DNA from: an uncultured Opitutales bacterium
GTDB taxonomy: Bacteria; Verrucomicrobiota; Verrucomicrobiia; Opitutales; UBA2995
NCBI GenBank assembly: GCA_937920335.1
Contig: CALGUT010000819.1
Coordinates: forward strand, 1 to 8,035
DNA length: 8,035 nucleotides
Reading direction: 5' to 3'
The position numbers and the translations under genes were made by a program. Under the pieces are notes generated by a model. The model was not told the DNA's origin and made no database searches. It was given only the letters and a program-made list of their open reading frames with translations. This document shows positions 5,107 through 8,035 of the stretch, in pieces (position 1 is the stretch's first letter; each line of letters opens with the position of its first letter).

Positions 5107-8035
5107 CTAGTTACGGGTGAGGACCTCATCCAGGTTGAAGATCATGCTGCAGACCAACGTCCAGGCGGCATGCTCTGTCAGGTCGATTGATGCGTCGCGT
5201 TCCGATTCACCGGCACTGAGTAAAGCAGCACCCTTTGCTTCATCAGCAGCATAGGTGGCGTGACTGTTTTCGAACACCTCCAGAACCGTGGCAATTTCAC
5301 TAGGTGTAGGTGGTCGTGCGGTCGCGAGTTCGAAAGCAAATTGGGCTTTCGTTTCCAAGCTTGGACCTCCCTCTTTAATCACCCGTTCGGCAAAATGCCG
5401 GGACGCTTCAATAACCTGCACATCATTCAATGCCGCCAAAGCTTGTAGCGGTGTGTTTGTGTTGGGCCGCTTCAGTACGCAGGTTTCCCGATTCGGAGCG
5501 TCGAAGATCAGCATAACCGGATGCGGGGCGGACCGTTTCCAGTAGGTGTAGAGGCTGCGACGGTAAAGGTCTTCCCCAATGTCCTGCACAAACTTGGATA
5601 CGCCTCCCAGGCTGACTTCTTCCCACAGGCCAGGTGGCTGATAAGGTTTAACACCTGGTCCACCGATATCATCCACCAGCAATCCACTGACCGCCAGCGC
5701 ATTGTCCCGGATCATTTCGGCTTGTAAACGATGTCGGGGTGCACGGGCAAGCAGCTGATTGGAAGCATCCATTTCCAGATGGTGAGCTTGCACGTTGGAT
5801 CCCTGACGGTAGGTGCGCGTCATCAAGATCTGTTTGATCATACGCTTGATGTCCCAACCACTCTCACGGAAGTCTACAGCCAACCAATCCAAAAGCTCGG
5901 GGTGCGTGGGAAAGGCTCCCTGATTGCCAAAGTCGGAGGGAGTCGACACGAGCCCATTGCCAAAAAACAATTGCCACAACTGGTTGACGGCAACGCGTGA
6001 AGCGAGCGGATGCTCATCGGAAAATAACCAGTTTGCGAGGGTTAGACGGTTGGCCGGGGCACCTTCCGGCAGCGGGGGCAGTACACCAGGCGTAGCCGGG
6101 AAAAGCTCTTCGTCCTCGATGGGCGAATCGTAAGCGCCCCGGTCGAGGATGTAAGTCATACGACGCTCATCCTCCCGGTTGTCTTTCATAACCATGCTAG
6201 TGGTTTTTCCGTAGGTAATCTTGCTGCGTTCGTGAAGAGAGCGAAGCAAGTGGCTTCGAGATTCACGATAAGCATCGGCTGTCGTGGCCAGGTAGTTTTC
6301 GGTGAGGATCTCCTCTTGTTGAGAGCTGCGCTTTTCAGGATCGATTTGTAGGGACCCGCCTATGCTGTCCTCCATTGTCCAGAAAATTTCTTCTTCCGAC
6401 AATACCCGGCTATAGATACGGACGTCATCCAACTGCCCCTTGAAGAAAGCGTCGTCGGTGCGTCCCCCGATTCGTAACGGGGCCTTATTCACAATAGTAC
6501 CGTTGAAGAGTCTGCCGTCGACTTGCTGGTTCTCTGAGATTTCGGATGCGTTCTGCACGGAGTGACACCAGGGCTGTCCGTTCACATAGATTTTGATGCC
6601 GTCGGATTTGCCATTGCCGGAGTAGCTTGCCGCGATATGCTGCCATTCTCCCTCTAGGACCGGATGATCCGTTAGGACCTTGATCGCGCTCTCCGGCCAG
6701 GCATTGGCCACGTGGATTCCCGGCCGGCCGTTTTCGATCCAAAGATCAAACCCTCGAAGACTCAGCGCAGGATCCATCTTGGAAAGAATAGCACCCGTAA
6801 AGTCGGAGTCGATTTTAACCCAGGCAGACAACGTGAAACGTTGGAATCGGTCGGGGTCTTGAGTATCGGGTGCGACAAAGTTCGTGCCTCCATCCAATTC
6901 GATAGCGCCTCCAAATTTTCCGGGGACACTCTTCACGAGCGTTTCGCCTACCGCATCCATGCGACTACGGACATCGGTCAACTGATGACCGGACGGCTCA
7001 TCCAATGGAAAGAAATGTTTCAGGTCGTCATATTTGTCCTCGTTGTCCTCGGACGGTGGCATCGAACCGTCCTTACCGACCAGCCAAGCCTCGAAACCCT
7101 CGAGTGCTTTTTCCCGAGCACGTTTGGTTACCACACGGAATGCTTCCGATTCGTTATCGATTTTCTTTAGCTGCTGCTCCTCCAACATGGAGACGAGCTC
7201 GACGAGAGGCGCCTGATTTTCTTTGCGCGTTTGCATCCCCGGATCCGCGGTGTTGTTGAAGTAGGCGTAAAATTGGTAATACTCCTTTTGGGAAATTGGG
7301 TCGTATTTGTGATCATGGCACTGGGCGCATTCCATAGTGAGTCCAAGCCAGACATTGGAGGTTGTCTTGACCCGGTCGACCACATAGCCGACGCGCAATT
7401 CTTCCGGGATGGCCCCACCCTCGTCGGAGGAAGGATGATTGCGGTTAAACCCCGTCGCAATTTTTTGAGACAGGGTTGGATCGGGCAACAGGTCACCGGC
7501 TATTTGTTCGATGGAAAATTCGTCATAGGGCTGGTTGCTGTTGTAGGCATCAATCACCCAGTCGCGCCACGGCCACATATCCCGGGGGCCATCGGCATGC
7601 ATGACCGAGGAGTCGCCGTAGCGGGCTGCATCCAGCCACATCAAAGCCATGCGCTCCCCGAAATGAGGGGAAGCTAATAAACGGTCGACCTGCTTCTCGT
7701 AGGCGTCCGGAGATGGATCCGATACAAAGGCATATACTTCCTCCAACTCAGGAGGAAGACCTGTCAGATCGAAACTGAGTCTTCGGATGAGGGTAGCCCG
7801 GTCAGCTTCGGCTGAAAAAGTCAGCCCTTCCTGTTCCAGTCGTTTGCGAATGAAGGCATCGATTTCGTTGTCCGGCGGGTATTTGGCAAACACAGGGACC
7901 TCTGCTTGGGTGGGCGGGACGAACGCCCAGTGCTGATCGTACTCGGCGCCTTCTTGAATCCATTGATAGAAAATATCTTTTTCTTCCTTCGTCAGGGTGC
8001 GATGATGCTCAGGCGGAGGCATCATATCTTCCTCA
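5107..8035 (-). CDS. DUF1549/LamG/DUF1553 cytochrome-like protein (PSD1 family), 5' end outside the window
   Basis: The reading frame is still open at the window edge: three acidic codons precede the Met pair at 8020-8025, so this is an internal part of a longer gene. Residues below are numbered from the Met at 8025. Residues 1-35 (MPPP, then LTKEE and GAEYDQHWAF) look like the tail of a planctomycete cytochrome C (PSC1) domain, whose own heme motif would lie upstream. Residues about 53-260 form DUF1549, with RRLSFDLTGLPP and one heme-type CxxCH (CAQCH, residues 233-237, bases 7315-7329). Residues about 335-548 are a LamG/concanavalin-like domain (FTLSAWVK, WQHIAASY, IYVNGQPW, GQLDDVRIYSRVL). 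Residues about 655-920 are DUF1553, with NQLWQLFFGNGLV, TPSDFGNQG and NTNTPLQALAALND. The frame ends in a typical NLDEVLTRN tail. The family is probably exported and heme-binding; its reaction is not established. The stop lies 26 bp before the DUF1501 gene, the usual pairing. Family assignment is firm, function is open. Confidence 0.93.
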   Translation of the reverse strand, partial: EEDMMPPPEHHRTLTKEEKDIFYQWIQEGAEYDQHWAFVPPTQAEVPVFAKYPPDNEIDAFIRKRLEQEGLTFSAEADRATLIRRLSFDLTGLPPELEEVYAFVSDPSPDAYEKQVDRLLASPHFGERMALMWLDAARYGDSSVMHADGPRDMWPWRDWVIDAYNSNQPYDEFSIEQIAGDLLPDPTLSQKIATGFNRNHPSSDEGGAIPEELRVGYVVDRVKTTSNVWLGLTMECAQCHDHKYDPISQKEYYQFYAYFNNTADPGMQTRKENQAPLVELVSMLEEQQLKKIDNESEAFRVVTKRAREKALEGFEAWLVGKDGSMPPSEDNEDKYDDLKHFFPLDEPSGHQLTDVRSRMDAVGETLVKSVPGKFGGAIELDGGTNFVAPDTQDPDRFQRFTLSAWVKIDSDFTGAILSKMDPALSLRGFDLWIENGRPGIHVANAWPESAIKVLTDHPVLEGEWQHIAASYSGNGKSDGIKIYVNGQPWCHSVQNASEISENQQVDGRLFNGTIVNKAPLRIGGRTDDAFFKGQLDDVRIYSRVLSEEEIFWTMEDSIGGSLQIDPEKRSSQQEEILTENYLATTADAYRESRSHLLRSLHERSKITYGKTTSMVMKDNREDERRMTYILDRGAYDSPIEDEELFPATPGVLPPLPEGAPANRLTLANWLFSDEHPLASRVAVNQLWQLFFGNGLVSTPSDFGNQGAFPTHPELLDWLAVDFRESGWDIKRMIKQILMTRTYRQGSNVQAHHLEMDASNQLLARAPRHRLQAEMIRDNALAVSGLLVDDIGGPGVKPYQPPGLWEEVSLGGVSKFVQDIGEDLYRRSLYTYWKRSAPHPVMLIFDAPNRETCVLKRPNTNTPLQALAALNDVQVIEASRHFAERVIKEGGPSLETKAQFAFELATARPPTPSEIATVLEVFENSHATYAADEAKGAALLSAGESERDASIDLTEHAAWTLVCSMIFNLDEVLTRN
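6382..7023 (-). other. LamG (concanavalin-like) domain inserted between DUF1549 and DUF1553
   Basis: This in-frame segment of the large gene encodes about 214 residues with the usual LamG order. It begins with a strand (HFFPLDEPSG), then GKFGGAIELDGGTNFV, the core FTLSAWVKI, EGEWQHIAASYSG, IKIYVNGQP, and a closing GQLDDVRIYSRVLSEEEI. LamG domains generally bind carbohydrate or protein ligands on a beta-sandwich. Here the domain replaces what is a short linker in simpler DUF1549/DUF1553 proteins. Inference: it docks the cytochrome-like protein onto a glycan. No ligand can be named from the sequence. Confidence 0.85.

Noticed and set aside
6712..7170. 152-codon plus-strand open frame opposite the LamG region
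   Set aside because: Antisense to conserved LamG coding sequence, with a composition typical of a complement frame and no family resemblance.
7231..7677. 148-codon plus-strand open frame near the window end
   Set aside because: Antisense to the DUF1549 domain, including the CAQCH codons; explained as a shadow frame.

Overview
All five protein-coding genes in this window lie on the minus strand. The gene families point to the Planctomycetota-Verrucomicrobiota-Chlamydiota group: a large cytochrome-like protein with DUF1549 and DUF1553 domains, a Tat-exported DUF1501 protein directly behind it, and a formylglycine-type sulfatase. This is the gene set that marine and freshwater Verrucomicrobiota and Planctomycetota carry in many copies for breaking down sulfated polysaccharides. 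The moderate G+C content and the near absence of Shine-Dalgarno sequences fit Verrucomicrobiota somewhat better, but the genus cannot be read from this sequence.

In transcription order (high to low coordinates): (1) 8035-5107, a DUF1549/LamG/DUF1553 protein whose 5' end lies outside the window. (2) 5080-3644, a DUF1501 protein with a twin-arginine signal, 26 bp further on and surely in the same transcript. A strong hairpin starts 4 nt after its stop (3610-3639) and probably ends or stabilises that transcript. (3) 3529-3245, a small basic protein of 94 residues that resembles DUF2103. (4) A 396-bp gap (3244-2849) holding two perfect palindromes and a G+C-rich block. (5) 2848-1832, a secreted protein with an Ig-like domain and a concanavalin-like domain, no enzyme assigned. 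(6) 1763-207, a secreted Cys-type sulfatase, probably co-transcribed with (5). Positions 206-1 are A+T-rich non-coding DNA with a loose inverted repeat.

Three of the long genes carry Sec signals or a Tat signal. The DUF1549/DUF1553 protein is also expected to be exported, but its N-terminus is not in the window. The simplest reading is a periplasmic or surface module for sulfated glycans. The sulfatase removes sulfate esters. The Ig/concanavalin-like protein may bind or present the glycan. The DUF1549/DUF1553 and DUF1501 pair acts in an oxidative or other step that is still undefined. The small DUF2103-like gene does not obviously belong to this module. I see no tRNA, rRNA, CRISPR array, insertion sequence or phage gene. 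The architecture is recognisable rather than radically new. The parts most worth a second look are the palindrome-rich gap, the small orphan protein, the Ig/concanavalin-like partner of the sulfatase, and the LamG insertion in the cytochrome-like protein.
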